From Leisingera thetidis (GTDB taxonomy: Bacteria > Pseudomonadota > Alphaproteobacteria > Rhodobacterales > Rhodobacteraceae), in contig NZ_CP109788.1 of NCBI RefSeq assembly GCF_025857195.1, forward strand, positions 62,001 to 126,000: a DNA stretch of 64,000 nucleotides, written 5' to 3'. Positions within the stretch are counted from its first letter, which is position 1. The number at the start of each line of letters is the position of its first letter. The position numbers were made by a program, and so were the translations under genes. Shown here one piece after another: positions 8,347 to 17,324 of the stretch. Below the pieces are notes generated by a model that saw nothing but the letters and a program-made list of their open reading frames with translations, was not told where the DNA came from and did not search any database.

Positions 8347-9438
8347 GTGCCCGGCAACAAGACAAATGCGATTGATGTGCGCAATGCAGTCAAGCGTTAC
8401 GGGGACTTCACCGCCCTCAAGCGCATCTCGCTCACCATCGAGGACAATGAGTTCTTCACCCTGCTGGGGCCCTCGGGCTGCGGCAAGACCACGCTTTTGC
8501 GGATGATCGCCGGGTTCGAGGATGTGACCGAAGGCGAAATCCTGCTGTTCGGCGACGGGATCGCCAAGCTGCCGCCGCACCAGCGGCCGGTCAACACGGT
8601 GTTCCAGAATTACGCGCTGTTCCCGCATATGACGATCCTGGAAAACGTCGCCTTTGGCCTGGAGATGCGCGGCAAGTCCAAATCCGAAGCCCGCACCCGT
8701 GCGGGCGAGATGCTGGAGCTGGTCCAGCTGTCGCAGTTCGCTGCCCGCAAGCCGTCGCAGCTCTCCGGCGGCCAGCAGCAGCGTGTGGCGCTGGCGCGTG
8801 CGCTGGCGCCGCAACCCAAAGTCCTGCTGCTGGACGAGCCGCTGTCGGCGCTCGACCTGAAGCTGCGCAAGCAGATGCAGCTGGAGCTGAAGCACCTGCA
8901 GCGGGAGACCGGGATCACCTTTATTTTTGTCACCCACGACCAGGAGGAAGCGCTGACCATGTCCGACCGCATCGCGGTGATGTCGGCGGGCGCGCTGCAG
9001 CAGCTGGGCAGCCCGACCGAGATCTACGAGCGGCCGCGCAACATGTTTGTGGCGGATTTCATCGGTGAAACCAACCTGTTGGAGGTCTCCGTCGATCAGG
9101 TCATGAACGGCCGCGCGACCTGCCTTCTGGGCGGCGGCCATGCGCTGACCTGCAATTCGGTCGAGGGCATCGGGACCGGCGCCAAGGTGCATATGTCGGT
9201 GCGCCCCGAGCGCCTGTTCATGTCCGACGTGCCGGTCGAGGCCGAGAGCCTCAAGGGCCGGGTCGCCGAGAACATATTCGTGGGCACCGACATCAGCACG
9301 CTGGTTGATCTGGCCGAGGGGCCGCAGTTCATCGTGCGGACCTCAAACTCCGAGCGCGGCAACAAGCGGATCTTCGAGCCGGGCAGCGAGATTTTCGTCA
9401 ACATGGAGCTGGGGGCCGGGCGCCTCCTGATGGACTGA
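8347..9438 (+). CDS. potA: ABC transporter ATP-binding protein, PotA-like
   Basis: ATPase of a spermidine/putrescine-type importer, about 363 residues. It shows Walker A GPSGCGKTT (residues 41-49), the Q-loop, the signature LSGGQQQR, Walker B LLLDEPLSALD, and a C-terminal TOBE-like domain (from about 280). The start is GTG 8347, because AAAGGGGAGG ends 6 nt upstream. An upstream in-frame ATG at 8308 lacks a ribosome site. It is followed by two permeases and a binding protein with 1-20 bp spacing. The family imports polyamines and related cations, but annotated 'Pot' systems in roseobacters also carry other amines, so the substrate is open. Confidence 0.92.
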   Translation: MPGNKTNAIDVRNAVKRYGDFTALKRISLTIEDNEFFTLLGPSGCGKTTLLRMIAGFEDVTEGEILLFGDGIAKLPPHQRPVNTVFQNYALFPHMTILENVAFGLEMRGKSKSEARTRAGEMLELVQLSQFAARKPSQLSGGQQQRVALARALAPQPKVLLLDEPLSALDLKLRKQMQLELKHLQRETGITFIFVTHDQEEALTMSDRIAVMSAGALQQLGSPTEIYERPRNMFVADFIGETNLLEVSVDQVMNGRATCLLGGGHALTCNSVEGIGTGAKVHMSVRPERLFMSDVPVEAESLKGRVAENIFVGTDISTLVDLAEGPQFIVRTSNSERGNKRIFEPGSEIFVNMELGAGRLLMD

Positions 9439-10367
9439 TGGCAGCAGGCGCAGCAACCGGCGGCTCGGCCCGCGCAGACACCTACAAGGACGCCCGCGGC
9501 TGGCTGCTGCTGCCGTCCTGGGCGGTGCTTGGCATCTTTGTGCTGGGTCCCGTCTGCATGATGCTGGTCTATTCCTTCCTGACCAAGGAATTCCGCGGCG
9601 GCGTGATCTGGGAATTCTCCCTCGCCGCCTATGACCAGTTCTTCTTTGACCGCGGGCTGTTCGGGGATGAGCCGCCGAAGCTGGAATGGACCTATATCAC
9701 CATCTTCTGGCGCTCGATCTGGCAGGCCGGGGCGGCAACGCTGCTGAGCCTTCTGATCGGCTTCCCGACCGCCTATTTCATCGCCACGAGGCCCGAAAAC
9801 GTGCGCCCGCTTTGGGTGTTCCTGATCACCATTCCCTATTGGGTGAACCTGCTGATCCGCACCGTCAGCATGAAGTTCCTGCTGCGCGACCAGGGCCCGC
9901 TGAATGACTTCCTGATCGGCACCGGGCTGATCGATACGCCGATCCACATCGTCAACACCAACTTTGCGGTGCAGCTGGGGCTGTTCTACTCCTACCTGCC
10001 GTTCATGGTGCTGCCGGTCTATGCCGCGGTGGAGCGCTACAACTTCTCGCTCTCCGAGGCGGCGGCGGATCTTTACGCCAGCAAATGGACCACCCTGCGC
10101 CGCATCGTGCTGCCGGCGGTGAAACCGGGCGTGGTGGCGGGCTGCATCCTGGTGTTCGTGCCGTCGATGGGCTCCTTCCTGGCGCCGGATCTTCTGGGCG
10201 GCGCCAAGAATTTCATGATCGGCTCGCTGATCGAGGAGCAGTTCAAAGGCAATGCGGGCAACTGGCCGTTCGGCGCCGCCGCATCAATGGTGCTGCTGAC
10301 CATGGTGCTGATCATCCTGATGTTCTCGGCCCGCCAGCAGGCCAAAGCAGACAAGGCAGGGGGCTGA
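9438..10367 (+). CDS. potB: ABC transporter permease, PotB-like
   Basis: A 309-residue inner-membrane permease with six predicted hydrophobic segments (first at WLLLPSWAVLGIFVLGPVCM). The EAA loop lies near EAAADLYASKWTTLRRIVLPAVKPG, the contact site for the ATPase. Its ATG overlaps the PotA stop (TGATG at 9436-9440), so translation is coupled. It forms the heterodimeric channel with the next gene. Confidence 0.9.
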   Translation: MAAGAATGGSARADTYKDARGWLLLPSWAVLGIFVLGPVCMMLVYSFLTKEFRGGVIWEFSLAAYDQFFFDRGLFGDEPPKLEWTYITIFWRSIWQAGAATLLSLLIGFPTAYFIATRPENVRPLWVFLITIPYWVNLLIRTVSMKFLLRDQGPLNDFLIGTGLIDTPIHIVNTNFAVQLGLFYSYLPFMVLPVYAAVERYNFSLSEAAADLYASKWTTLRRIVLPAVKPGVVAGCILVFVPSMGSFLAPDLLGGAKNFMIGSLIEEQFKGNAGNWPFGAAASMVLLTMVLIILMFSARQQAKADKAGG

Positions 10368-10370
10368 GCC

Positions 10371-11180
10371 ATGGCGCATGTGAATGACAATATCAAAACC
10401 TACACCGGCTTCCGCGCGATCACCCTGCTGTGCCTGGTGGTGCTCTATGCCCCGCTGGTGATCGTTACCATCTACAGCTTCAACGCGTCCGCTTCGATCA
10501 CCAACTGGGAGGGGGTCTCCCTGCGCTGGTACGCTGATGTGTTCACCGGCCCGGAAAGCGGCAAGTTCAAGACCGCTGCCTTCAACAGCTTCACCATCGC
10601 GATCATGGCGGCGACGGCCAGCACGATGATTGCCACGCTGGCGGCCACGGCGATGGTGCGCGGCGGCAATTTCAAGCTGCGCACGGTGTCTTTCGGTCTG
10701 ATCAGCCTGCCGCTGATGGTGCCGGAGATCGTGACCGCGGTGGCGACGCTGATCTTCTTCAACGCCATCGGCTTCACCCGCGGCTACCTGACCATCCTGG
10801 TGGCGCATATCGCCTTCTGCATCCCCTTTGCCTACCTGCCGATCTCGGCCCGGATGCAGGGGATCGAGGACAGTTTCGAACAGGCGGCGATGGACCTTTA
10901 CGCCACCCGGCGGCAGGCCTTCACCAAGATCCTGATGCCGCTGATGGCGCCGGGCATCATCTCGGGCTTCCTGCTGGCCTTCATCGTCTCGCTGGACGAC
11001 TTCATCATCACCAATTTCGTCAAGGGCGCAGGTGTTGAAACCCTGCCCACCGCGATCTTCGGCTCGGTCAAACAGGGCATCAAGCCCAACATCATGGCGA
11101 TCTCGACCATGCTGCTGAGTGTTTCGGTGGTGATGGTCACCATCAGCTACTTCGTCAGCAAATCCGACACCAATAAATGA
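10371..11180 (+). CDS. potC: ABC transporter permease, PotC-like
   Basis: A 269-residue permease, partner of PotB. It has six hydrophobic segments and the EAA-type loop [20 protein letters not shown] followed by PLMAPG. It starts 3 bp after the PotB stop. The conserved [11 protein letters not shown] segment is typical of PotC/PotI proteins. It belongs to the same polyamine-type operon. Confidence 0.9.
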   Translation: MAHVNDNIKTYTGFRAITLLCLVVLYAPLVIVTIYSFNASASITNWEGVSLRWYADVFTGPESGKFKTAAFNSFTIAIMAATASTMIATLAATAMVRGGNFKLRTVSFGLISLPLMVPEIVTAVATLIFFNAIGFTRGYLTILVAHIAFCIPFAYLPISARMQGIEDSFEQAAMDLYATRRQAFTKILMPLMAPGIISGFLLAFIVSLDDFIITNFVKGAGVETLPTAIFGSVKQGIKPNIMAISTMLLSVSVVMVTISYFVSKSDTNK

Positions 11181-11200
11181 TCCAACACGGGAGAAACCAC

Positions 11201-12238
11201 ATGAAAACCCTGCTGAAATCCAGTGCCGCAGCGCTTGCGCTGAGCCTGGCCGCCAATGCTGCCGCCGCCGAGGGCAAGCTGGTGCTGTACCACTGGTTCG
11301 AATACATGCCGCAGGAGCTCTTGGAGAAGTTCACCGCGGAGACCGGCATCGAGGTGACGATGGACACCTATGACTCCAATGAATCGATGCTGGCAACGCT
11401 GAAGGCGGGCGGCTTGGGCACCTATGACCTTGCCGTGCCGGGCGATTACATGGTCGAGATCATGGCGGGCGAGGGCCTGTTGGACACCATCGGCGAGGGC
11501 GAGCTGGCCAGCAAGGGCAACATCGCGCCGGAATGGGCTGATCCCGGCTTTGATCCGGGCCGGGCGCATTCCATTCCCTATCAGTGGGGCTCCACCGCCT
11601 TTGCGGTGAACCGCGATGCCTACGGCGGCGACATCCTGACCACCGGCATCCTGTTCGCGCCGCCGGCGGAGCTGTCGGGAAAGATCAACGTGCTGGACAG
11701 CCAGGGCGAGATGATGGCGCTGGGATCGCTGCACATGGGCATTCCGCAATGCAGCCAGGACCGGGAGCAGCTGAAGGCGCTGAACGCCATGCTGCAGGGC
11801 GCCAAGCAGCATTGGGCCTCGTTCAACTCCGACACAGCCAAGGAGGTGCTGGTCTCCGGCGACGCCGCGGCGGGGATGATCTATGACGGTTTTGCTGCCA
11901 AGGCGCGGGCCGAGGGCGCCAATGTGGAATATGCCTTCCCCAAGGAGGGCTATGTGGTCTGGATGGACAATGTGGTGCTGCTGAAGGACGCGCCGAACCG
12001 TGAAAACGCGCTGAAGTTCATGGACTTCCTGCTGCAGCCCGAGAATATCGCGGTGGTCACCAACTATGCCCAGTACAATGCGGGCGTGGCCGGAACCGAG
12101 GCCTATCTGGACGCCGAACTGGCCGCCCTGCCGGAGCGCAACCCGCCGGCGGAAGCGGGCGAGGGCGTGTTCATCGAGGTCTGCGACCAGCAGACCCAGG
12201 CGGTGTACGACCAGATCTGGACCAACCTCAAGAAGTGA
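11201..12238 (+). CDS. potD: Periplasmic substrate-binding protein, PotD-like
   Basis: A 345-residue extracellular solute-binding protein with a Sec signal peptide (MKTLLKSSAAALALSLAANA, cleavage after AAA near residue 23). The start of the mature protein (KLVLYHWFEYMPQELLEKF) matches the PotD/PotF family, where this segment leads into the polyamine cleft. The ATG at 11201 follows CGGGAG; an upstream in-frame ATG at 11177 overlaps the PotC stop but lacks a signal-peptide-like start. It is the last gene of the operon, followed by a dispersed hairpin element. The ligand cannot be read from sequence alone. Confidence 0.9.
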   Translation: MKTLLKSSAAALALSLAANAAAAEGKLVLYHWFEYMPQELLEKFTAETGIEVTMDTYDSNESMLATLKAGGLGTYDLAVPGDYMVEIMAGEGLLDTIGEGELASKGNIAPEWADPGFDPGRAHSIPYQWGSTAFAVNRDAYGGDILTTGILFAPPAELSGKINVLDSQGEMMALGSLHMGIPQCSQDREQLKALNAMLQGAKQHWASFNSDTAKEVLVSGDAAAGMIYDGFAAKARAEGANVEYAFPKEGYVVWMDNVVLLKDAPNRENALKFMDFLLQPENIAVVTNYAQYNAGVAGTEAYLDAELAALPERNPPAEAGEGVFIEVCDQQTQAVYDQIWTNLKK

Positions 12239-12246
12239 CCCGGGAA

Positions 12247-12308
12247 GCGAGGGGGCTGTTTGCCCCCTCGCGCTCCCCCGAGGATATTGTCAGCCAGATG
12301 AATGAAGG
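12247..12308 (+). repeat. Dispersed palindromic element, copy B
   Basis: A 10-bp perfect stem (12247-12256 with 12262-12271, loop TGTTT) is followed by the tail CCCGAGGATATTGTCAGCCA and GATGAATGAAGG. It lies 9 bp after the PotD stop and probably serves as the operon's 3' end. Confidence 0.75.
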
Positions 12309-12507
12309 ATCCTGTCTTCAGGCGGCGTCCGAGGCCGGCCGGTCCGCCATTCCTGCAGCCGGTGGCGCGGGCGGTCTGCCGCGCTAAGTGGTAATGCAGC
12401 TATGGGTTGCTTTTGTCCGGGCATCTGCCCGGTCCGGGCGGGCCTGTGGCGGGACGGGGCGGTGCCCTGTCCGCGTCAGTTGCATGCCTTATGCGGGGCA
12501 ATTCGCC

Positions 12508-13410
12508 ATGAAGACCAGCGGCCAGAATGTGATTGTGCTGGGCGGCACCGGGTTCCTCGGCCAGCGGCTGGTGCGGCGGCTGCAGGAACGCGGCTGCGCT
12601 GTCAGCGCCGGGACCCGGTTTGCGGATGCCGCCGCCTCCCGCGGCAGCAGCCGGGGCAGCGGTGTCAGGCTGGTGCAGGTGGACCTGGCCGATGAGGAGT
12701 CGCTGGCCCGGGCGCTGGACGGCACCTCTGCCGTGGTCAATTGCATCGGGTTTTATGCCGAGACCCGCCAGCAGAGCTTTCAGGATGTCCATGCCGATGC
12801 CGCCCGCAGGGTTGCCCGGCTGGTGCGGGAGCATGAGGGCCAGCGTCTGATCCACATCTCCGGGATCGGTGCCAGCCTGCATTCGCCTTCGGCCTATGTC
12901 CGTGCCCGCGCCGAGGGCGAGGCCGCCGTCCGCAGCACCTGTCCCGGTGCCATCGTCCTGCGGCCCAGCGTGATGTTCAGCCGCAGCGGCGCCTTTTTCG
13001 GCGACCTGCAAAGACTTGTGGACCGCCTGCCCGTGATCCCGCTGTTCGGCAACGGGCGCACCCGGCTGCAGCCGGTCTGGGCGGGGGATGTGGCCGAAGC
13101 GGTCTGCCGGATCCTCGACGGCGCCCGCGCGCGCCGGAAGGTGTTTGAACTGGGCGGGCCGGATGTCCTTGCCTACCGGGACATCCTGCGGCGGCTGGCC
13201 GCCCGTTCCGGCCGCAGGCGGCTGCTGCTGCCGGTGCCGTTTGCGCTGTGGCAACTGGGGGCGGCGGTGCTGTCGCCGCTGCCGCGGCCGCCGGTGACCC
13301 AGGCGCAGATTGCCCTGATGCGGCATGACAACACGGTTGGCGACGGCATGGCAGGGTTTTCCGATCTCGGGATCGAGCCGCACTCCGCCATCGCCATGGG
13401 GCTGGTGTAG
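12508..13410 (+). CDS. NAD(P)-binding SDR, complex I NDUFA9-like
   Basis: About 300 residues of the atypical short-chain dehydrogenase family that includes the NDUFA9 subunit of complex I. The Rossmann motif GGTGFLGQRLVRRL sits at the N-terminus, and the family segments LIHISGIGA and VFELGGPDVLAYRDI follow. The Tyr-Lys pair of catalytic SDRs is not evident (YVRARAEGE occupies that region). The chosen ATG 12508 places the Rossmann strand at the usual distance; in-frame upstream starts reach 12388 but add an unusual Cys/Arg-rich tail. It stands alone between two operons. Redox cofactor binding is likely, but no reaction can be given. Confidence 0.8.
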   Translation: MKTSGQNVIVLGGTGFLGQRLVRRLQERGCAVSAGTRFADAAASRGSSRGSGVRLVQVDLADEESLARALDGTSAVVNCIGFYAETRQQSFQDVHADAARRVARLVREHEGQRLIHISGIGASLHSPSAYVRARAEGEAAVRSTCPGAIVLRPSVMFSRSGAFFGDLQRLVDRLPVIPLFGNGRTRLQPVWAGDVAEAVCRILDGARARRKVFELGGPDVLAYRDILRRLAARSGRRRLLLPVPFALWQLGAAVLSPLPRPPVTQAQIALMRHDNTVGDGMAGFSDLGIEPHSAIAMGLV

Positions 13411-13463
13411 CGGCTGGGAGAACCGCTGCGGCAGGCCGGTTGGTTTGGCGCCCTTCAACGGAA

Positions 13464-13500
13464 CCTCCCCGCACCGGGCCGCGCGCCCGGTGCGGGGAGG
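13464..13500. terminator. Bidirectional terminator hairpin between convergent genes
   Basis: A perfect 16-bp stem (13464-13479 with 13485-13500, loop CGCGC) lies between the SDR stop (+) and the molybdoenzyme stop (-). No T-run is present, but the stem is exceptionally stable. Confidence 0.65.
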
Positions 13501-13502
13501 GG

Positions 13503-15680
13503 TCAGGCGAAGCGGACCCCGTTCCGGGTCATCGGCAGTTCCGTCACCCGCGGGCCGTTGACCGCGATGGCATTGGCCAGCGCCGGCGCCGAGGGCGGGG
13601 TGCCGGGTTCCCCGACGCCGGCCGGCATCTCGGCGGAAGGCACGATATGCACCTCGATGGCGCCGATATCGCCGATCCGCAGCGGCTCGTAATCGGGGAA
13701 GTTGGACTGGTCCACCGCGCCCGCCGTCAGGGTGATTTCGTTGCGCATCGCATGGCCGAGGCCATAGCCGATGCCGCCCTCCATCTGCGCCTTGACCACA
13801 TCCGGGTTGACGGCGAGGCCGCAATCCACCGCGCAGGTGACTTTCTCGATCTTCACCCCGTCACCGGCGTTGCCGGAGATTTCGACCACTTGCGCCACAT
13901 AGCTGCCAAAGCTCTTGTGGACGGCAATGCCCTGGCTGCGGCCCTCCGGCGCGCGGCCCCAGCCGCCTTTATCGGCGGCCAGCTTCAGCACCCCCGCCAG
14001 ACGCTGCTGATCGGTGCCGCCGCCCTCCAGCAGGGCAAGGCGGAAGTCCACCGGGTCGCGGCCCGCGGCGCGGGCGGCCGCGTCCAGCATGGTTTCCATC
14101 ACATAGGCCGTGTGGGTGTGCCCGACCGAGCGCCACCACAGGACAGAGGTGGCCTTGGCCGCGTCGCTGAGGCCGGTGAACTGTCCCGGGATCCTGTAGG
14201 GGCTGTCCGCCACCCCCTCGACCGAGCTGTGGTCGACGCCGTCATGCACCGAGAACGCTTCAAACGCGGTGCCCTTCATGATCGACTGCGCCGCCACCCG
14301 GTGGTCCCAGCCGGTGATGCTGCCGTCCGCGTCCAGACCTACCCGCACGCGGTGCGCCACGGCGGGGCGGTAATAGCCGCCGGTGATGTCGTCCTCGCGC
14401 GACCAGACCAGTTTCACCGGGCGCGAGCGGTCCGTGAGGGCAAAGGCCAGCGCCGCCTCTACCTGATAATCTGCGGTGGGGGTGGCGCGGCGGCCGAAGG
14501 AGCCGCCGGCAAACATCGTGCTGATGCGGACCTTCTCCATCGGCAGCTGGAAGATCTGCGCCATCGCCATGTGCGGGCCGGTGGGGAACTGGCAGCCGTC
14601 ATGCAGGGTGATGCCGCCGTCCGCGTCGGCCTCGATGGTGCAGGTGAGCGGCTCCATCGGCGCGTGGGCCAGCAGCGGGAAGTAGAAGGTCTGCTCCACT
14701 ACCTTCGCGGCACCCTCAATCTGCGCCGCGGTGGCGGCATGGTCCGCGCCGTTGACGTTGTATTGCGGTTCTGCGTTCACCGCGGCCAGCAGTTCCTCGC
14801 GGATCTGGTCCGAGCTGCGGCTTTCGGCGTTTGAGACATCCCAGTCCACGGTGATTGCGTCGCGGGCCTGGAAGGCGGCCCAGGTGTCCTCGGCATAGAC
14901 CGCAACGCCCGCCTGGTTGGGCAGCACGGCGGCGCGGATGTAGCCTTTGACCGCCGTGGCGCCGGCATCGTCGAACCCGTTGGCCAGCCCGCCCATCCGC
15001 GGGCTGCGGATGATCACGGCAACCATCTGGTCCGGCAGATGCAGGTCCATCGCATACATCGCGGTGCCGTTGGTCTTGGGCCGCGAGTCCTTGCGCTTGA
15101 CCTGCGGGTTGCCGATCAGGCGGAAGTCGCCGGGGTCTTTCAGCCGCGGCTCTGCCGGGGCTTCCATCTGCGCGGCGGCGGCGACAAACTCTGCCAGCGG
15201 CGCCTCCTGGCCTGCGCCCTTGATGATACTGTCCGCAAGGGTCAGCTCTGCGGGGTCGGCGCCCCACGCCTCGGCAGCGGCCCTGATCAGCATTTCACGG
15301 GCGGCAGCGCCGGCCTTGCGGTACTGCAGGAAGGAATTCGCCATCGCGGTGGAACCGCCGGTGCCCTGCATCTGCCCGAACGCCAGATTGGCATAGCGCG
15401 AGGGATCGGAGGGTGCGAATTCATACCGGATGCCCTCCATCGGCACACCCAGCTCCTCGGCGATCAGGGTGGTGAGGCCGGTGGCCGGGCCCTGGCCCGT
15501 CTCGAAGTGCTTGACGATGGCGGTGACGGTGCCGTCTGCATCGATCCGAACAAACGGGTTCAGCTGCGCAGGCGCGGAGGCGGCGGCCAGCACGCCATCG
15601 GGGCGGGCGCCCACATAGAGGACGGCAGCGGCGGCGGCAGCGGATTTGAGGAAGCCGCGGCGGGAGGTGTCGAGAGTCAT
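13503..15680 (-). CDS. Molybdopterin-binding subunit, xanthine dehydrogenase family (IorB-like)
   Basis: A 725-residue molybdenum hydroxylase large subunit of the isoquinoline 1-oxidoreductase beta type. A twin-arginine signal (TSRRGFLKSAAAAAAV, residues 5-20) shows export to the periplasm. Two aldehyde-oxidase/xanthine-dehydrogenase repeats follow, with the MPT-contact motif GGSFGRR and the C-terminal GVGEPGTPPSAPALANAI stretch containing the catalytic-base Glu (GxGE). It is paired with a 2Fe-2S subunit one bp upstream. There is no FAD subunit, as usual for Ior-type enzymes that pass electrons to cytochromes. No XdhC-like maturation gene is in the window. Substrates of the family range over N-heterocycles and aldehydes. 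Confidence 0.9.
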   Translation of the reverse strand: MTLDTSRRGFLKSAAAAAAVLYVGARPDGVLAAASAPAQLNPFVRIDADGTVTAIVKHFETGQGPATGLTTLIAEELGVPMEGIRYEFAPSDPSRYANLAFGQMQGTGGSTAMANSFLQYRKAGAAAREMLIRAAAEAWGADPAELTLADSIIKGAGQEAPLAEFVAAAAQMEAPAEPRLKDPGDFRLIGNPQVKRKDSRPKTNGTAMYAMDLHLPDQMVAVIIRSPRMGGLANGFDDAGATAVKGYIRAAVLPNQAGVAVYAEDTWAAFQARDAITVDWDVSNAESRSSDQIREELLAAVNAEPQYNVNGADHAATAAQIEGAAKVVEQTFYFPLLAHAPMEPLTCTIEADADGGITLHDGCQFPTGPHMAMAQIFQLPMEKVRISTMFAGGSFGRRATPTADYQVEAALAFALTDRSRPVKLVWSREDDITGGYYRPAVAHRVRVGLDADGSITGWDHRVAAQSIMKGTAFEAFSVHDGVDHSSVEGVADSPYRIPGQFTGLSDAAKATSVLWWRSVGHTHTAYVMETMLDAAARAAGRDPVDFRLALLEGGGTDQQRLAGVLKLAADKGGWGRAPEGRSQGIAVHKSFGSYVAQVVEISGNAGDGVKIEKVTCAVDCGLAVNPDVVKAQMEGGIGYGLGHAMRNEITLTAGAVDQSNFPDYEPLRIGDIGAIEVHIVPSAEMPAGVGEPGTPPSAPALANAIAVNGPRVTELPMTRNGVRFA

Positions 15681-15681
15681 A

Positions 15682-16143
15682 TCAGGCCTCCAACATAAGG
15701 GACGCGCGCTGGATCGCGGCGCGGATGCGCTGGTAGGTGGCGCAGCGGCAGGCGTTGCCGTTCATGTAATCGTCGATCTCCTCGACCGTCGGCTTGGGGT
15801 TTTCGCTCAGCAATCCCACGGCGGACATGATCTGGCCTGACTGGCAGTAGCCGCATTGCACCACGTCCAGCGCGACCCAGGCGTCCTGCACAGCCTGCGC
15901 AACCTTGGAGTTCAGGCCCTCGATGGTGGTGATCTCGGCGCCTTCGGCATCCTCGGCGTAGGTCTGGCAGGCGCGCACCGGCACGCCGTCCAGATGCACG
16001 GTGCAGGCGCCGCAGGCGGCGACGCCGCAGCCGTACTTGGTGCCGGTCAGCTTCAGTTCATCCCGGATCACCCACAACAGCGGGGTTCCGGGGTCGGCCT
16101 CGACCTCATGTGTCTGGCCGTTGAGGTTCAGTGATAGTGCCAT
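15682..16143 (-). CDS. (2Fe-2S)-binding subunit, IorA-like
   Basis: A 153-residue iron-sulfur subunit of the molybdenum hydroxylase. The plant-type 2Fe-2S ligands are Cys39, Cys44, Cys47 and Cys59 (YGCGVAACGACTVHL...ACQ). The second alpha-helical cluster uses Cys97, Cys100, Cys132 and Cys134 (QCGYCQSGQ...ACRC). The start is ATG 16143, with GGAGG 8 nt upstream; the ATG at 16158 overlaps that site. It has no signal peptide of its own, so it is probably carried through the Tat pore by its partner. It is transcribed away from an AraC regulator. Confidence 0.92.
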   Translation of the reverse strand: MALSLNLNGQTHEVEADPGTPLLWVIRDELKLTGTKYGCGVAACGACTVHLDGVPVRACQTYAEDAEGAEITTIEGLNSKVAQAVQDAWVALDVVQCGYCQSGQIMSAVGLLSENPKPTVEEIDDYMNGNACRCATYQRIRAAIQRASLMLEA

Positions 16144-16250
16144 GGCTGGGGCCTCCATTGGTGACGCGGCCTGCCCGGTGCGGACCGGGGCGGATACAGG
16201 CGCCGCTGTTTTCTGCTCTCTGCAACCTAGGGGCTGGCTTGCGGATTGCC

Positions 16251-16292
16251 CTGCCCGATCCTCCGGATGATCTGCCTGATCCTCCGGAGGAT
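16251..16292. promoter_or_regulatory. Tandem 21-bp direct repeat, likely AraC-type operator
   Basis: Two abutting 21-bp copies (16251-16271 and 16272-16292) match at 19 of 21 positions: CTGCC[C/T]GATCCTCCGGA[T/G]GAT. The second copy contains the perfect 16-bp palindrome at 16278-16293. It lies between the divergent iorAB-like genes and the AraC-family gene. A 21-bp period places both sites on one DNA face, as in known AraC half-sites. Confidence 0.6.
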
Positions 16293-16356
16293 CGGGATTT
16301 GCGGTTCTGCCGCCGCTGCCGCCGGCCTATAGTCACGCAGAACAGGAGGAGCGCCC

Positions 16357-17247
16357 ATGGTGCCGCAGGATCTGATTGCCGACGTTGCTGCCTTTGTCCG
16401 CGCAAACCGCGCCGGGGATGACGGGTGCGAAACCGGGGTCGGCGGGCTGTATGCCTTTTGCCGCGAGAACCCGACCGCGTTTCAGGCGATGGTTTATGAG
16501 CCGGTCATGTGCATGGTGCTGCAAGGCGCCAAGGAAGCGCATCTGGAGGACCGGGTGGTCCGTTACGGCGCGGGCATGTCGCTGATCGTCAGCCATGCGC
16601 TGCCGGTGACGGCCGGGGTGATCGATGCCGCGCCGGACCGGCCATATGTCTCGCTGGTGCTGCGGCTGGATCTGACCACCGCGCGCAGCCTTTACGAGGA
16701 GGCCGGCGCGGCAGAGGGGCAGCAGCCGGGCACGCACTCGATGAGCGTGGCGGACAGCGATGCGGCGCTGACCGATGTGATGGCGCGGCTGTTCCGGCTG
16801 TCGCACGACCCGGTCGAGGTGCAGGCGCTGGCGCCCTTGGTGCTGAAGGAGATCCATTTCCGGCTGCTGCGGGCCCAGCATGGCGGCATGCTGCGGCAAT
16901 TGCTGCTGCACGAAAGCCCGGCCAGCCGGATTTCCAAGGCGATTGCGCTGATCCGCGAGGGCTACAGGGCGCCGATTGCGGTGGCGGAGCTGGCCGCCGC
17001 GGCGGGGATGAGCCAGTCGACCTTCCACGCGCATTTCAAGGCGCTCACCTCCACCACGCCGCTGCAGTACCAGAAGGAGCTGCGCTTGCTGGAGGCGCGC
17101 CGGCTGCTGATGAGCGGCGGTAGGTCGGTGGCTTCGGCGGCCTATGACGTGGGCTATGAAAGCCCGACCCAGTTCAGCCGGGAATACGCCCGCAAGTTCG
17201 GCATCCCGCCGCGGGATGAGAAGCCGGCAGCGGCGGCGGCGTCTTGA
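16357..17247 (+). CDS. AraC family transcriptional regulator
   Basis: A 296-residue activator with an N-terminal AraC-type arm/cupin region (residues about 20-175, including MVLQGAKEAHLEDRVVRYGAG) and two C-terminal HTH motifs (PIAVAELAAAAGMSQSTFHAHF and SVASAAYDVGYESPTQFSREY). The start is ATG 16357 behind AGGAGG. It diverges from the molybdenum hydroxylase genes across 213 bp that hold a tandem 21-bp repeat, so it probably controls that operon. The N-terminal family (AraC_N) is often annotated with alcohol/aldehyde-responsive regulators. Confidence 0.92.
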   Translation: MVPQDLIADVAAFVRANRAGDDGCETGVGGLYAFCRENPTAFQAMVYEPVMCMVLQGAKEAHLEDRVVRYGAGMSLIVSHALPVTAGVIDAAPDRPYVSLVLRLDLTTARSLYEEAGAAEGQQPGTHSMSVADSDAALTDVMARLFRLSHDPVEVQALAPLVLKEIHFRLLRAQHGGMLRQLLLHESPASRISKAIALIREGYRAPIAVAELAAAAGMSQSTFHAHFKALTSTTPLQYQKELRLLEARRLLMSGGRSVASAAYDVGYESPTQFSREYARKFGIPPRDEKPAAAAAS

Positions 17248-17269
17248 AACGGACTGCACTGGACTGTCC

Positions 17270-17292
17270 CGCCCGCCACGGGGCGGGCGTTT
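17270..17292 (+). terminator. Terminator hairpin after the AraC gene
   Basis: Stem CGCCCGCC/GGCGGGCG (17270-17277 with 17282-17289, loop ACGG) is followed by a short TTTC run, between convergent genes. Confidence 0.55.
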
Positions 17293-17324
17293 CGCTTCCC
17301 ACCCCGCCGGGACGGGCGCTGCCC

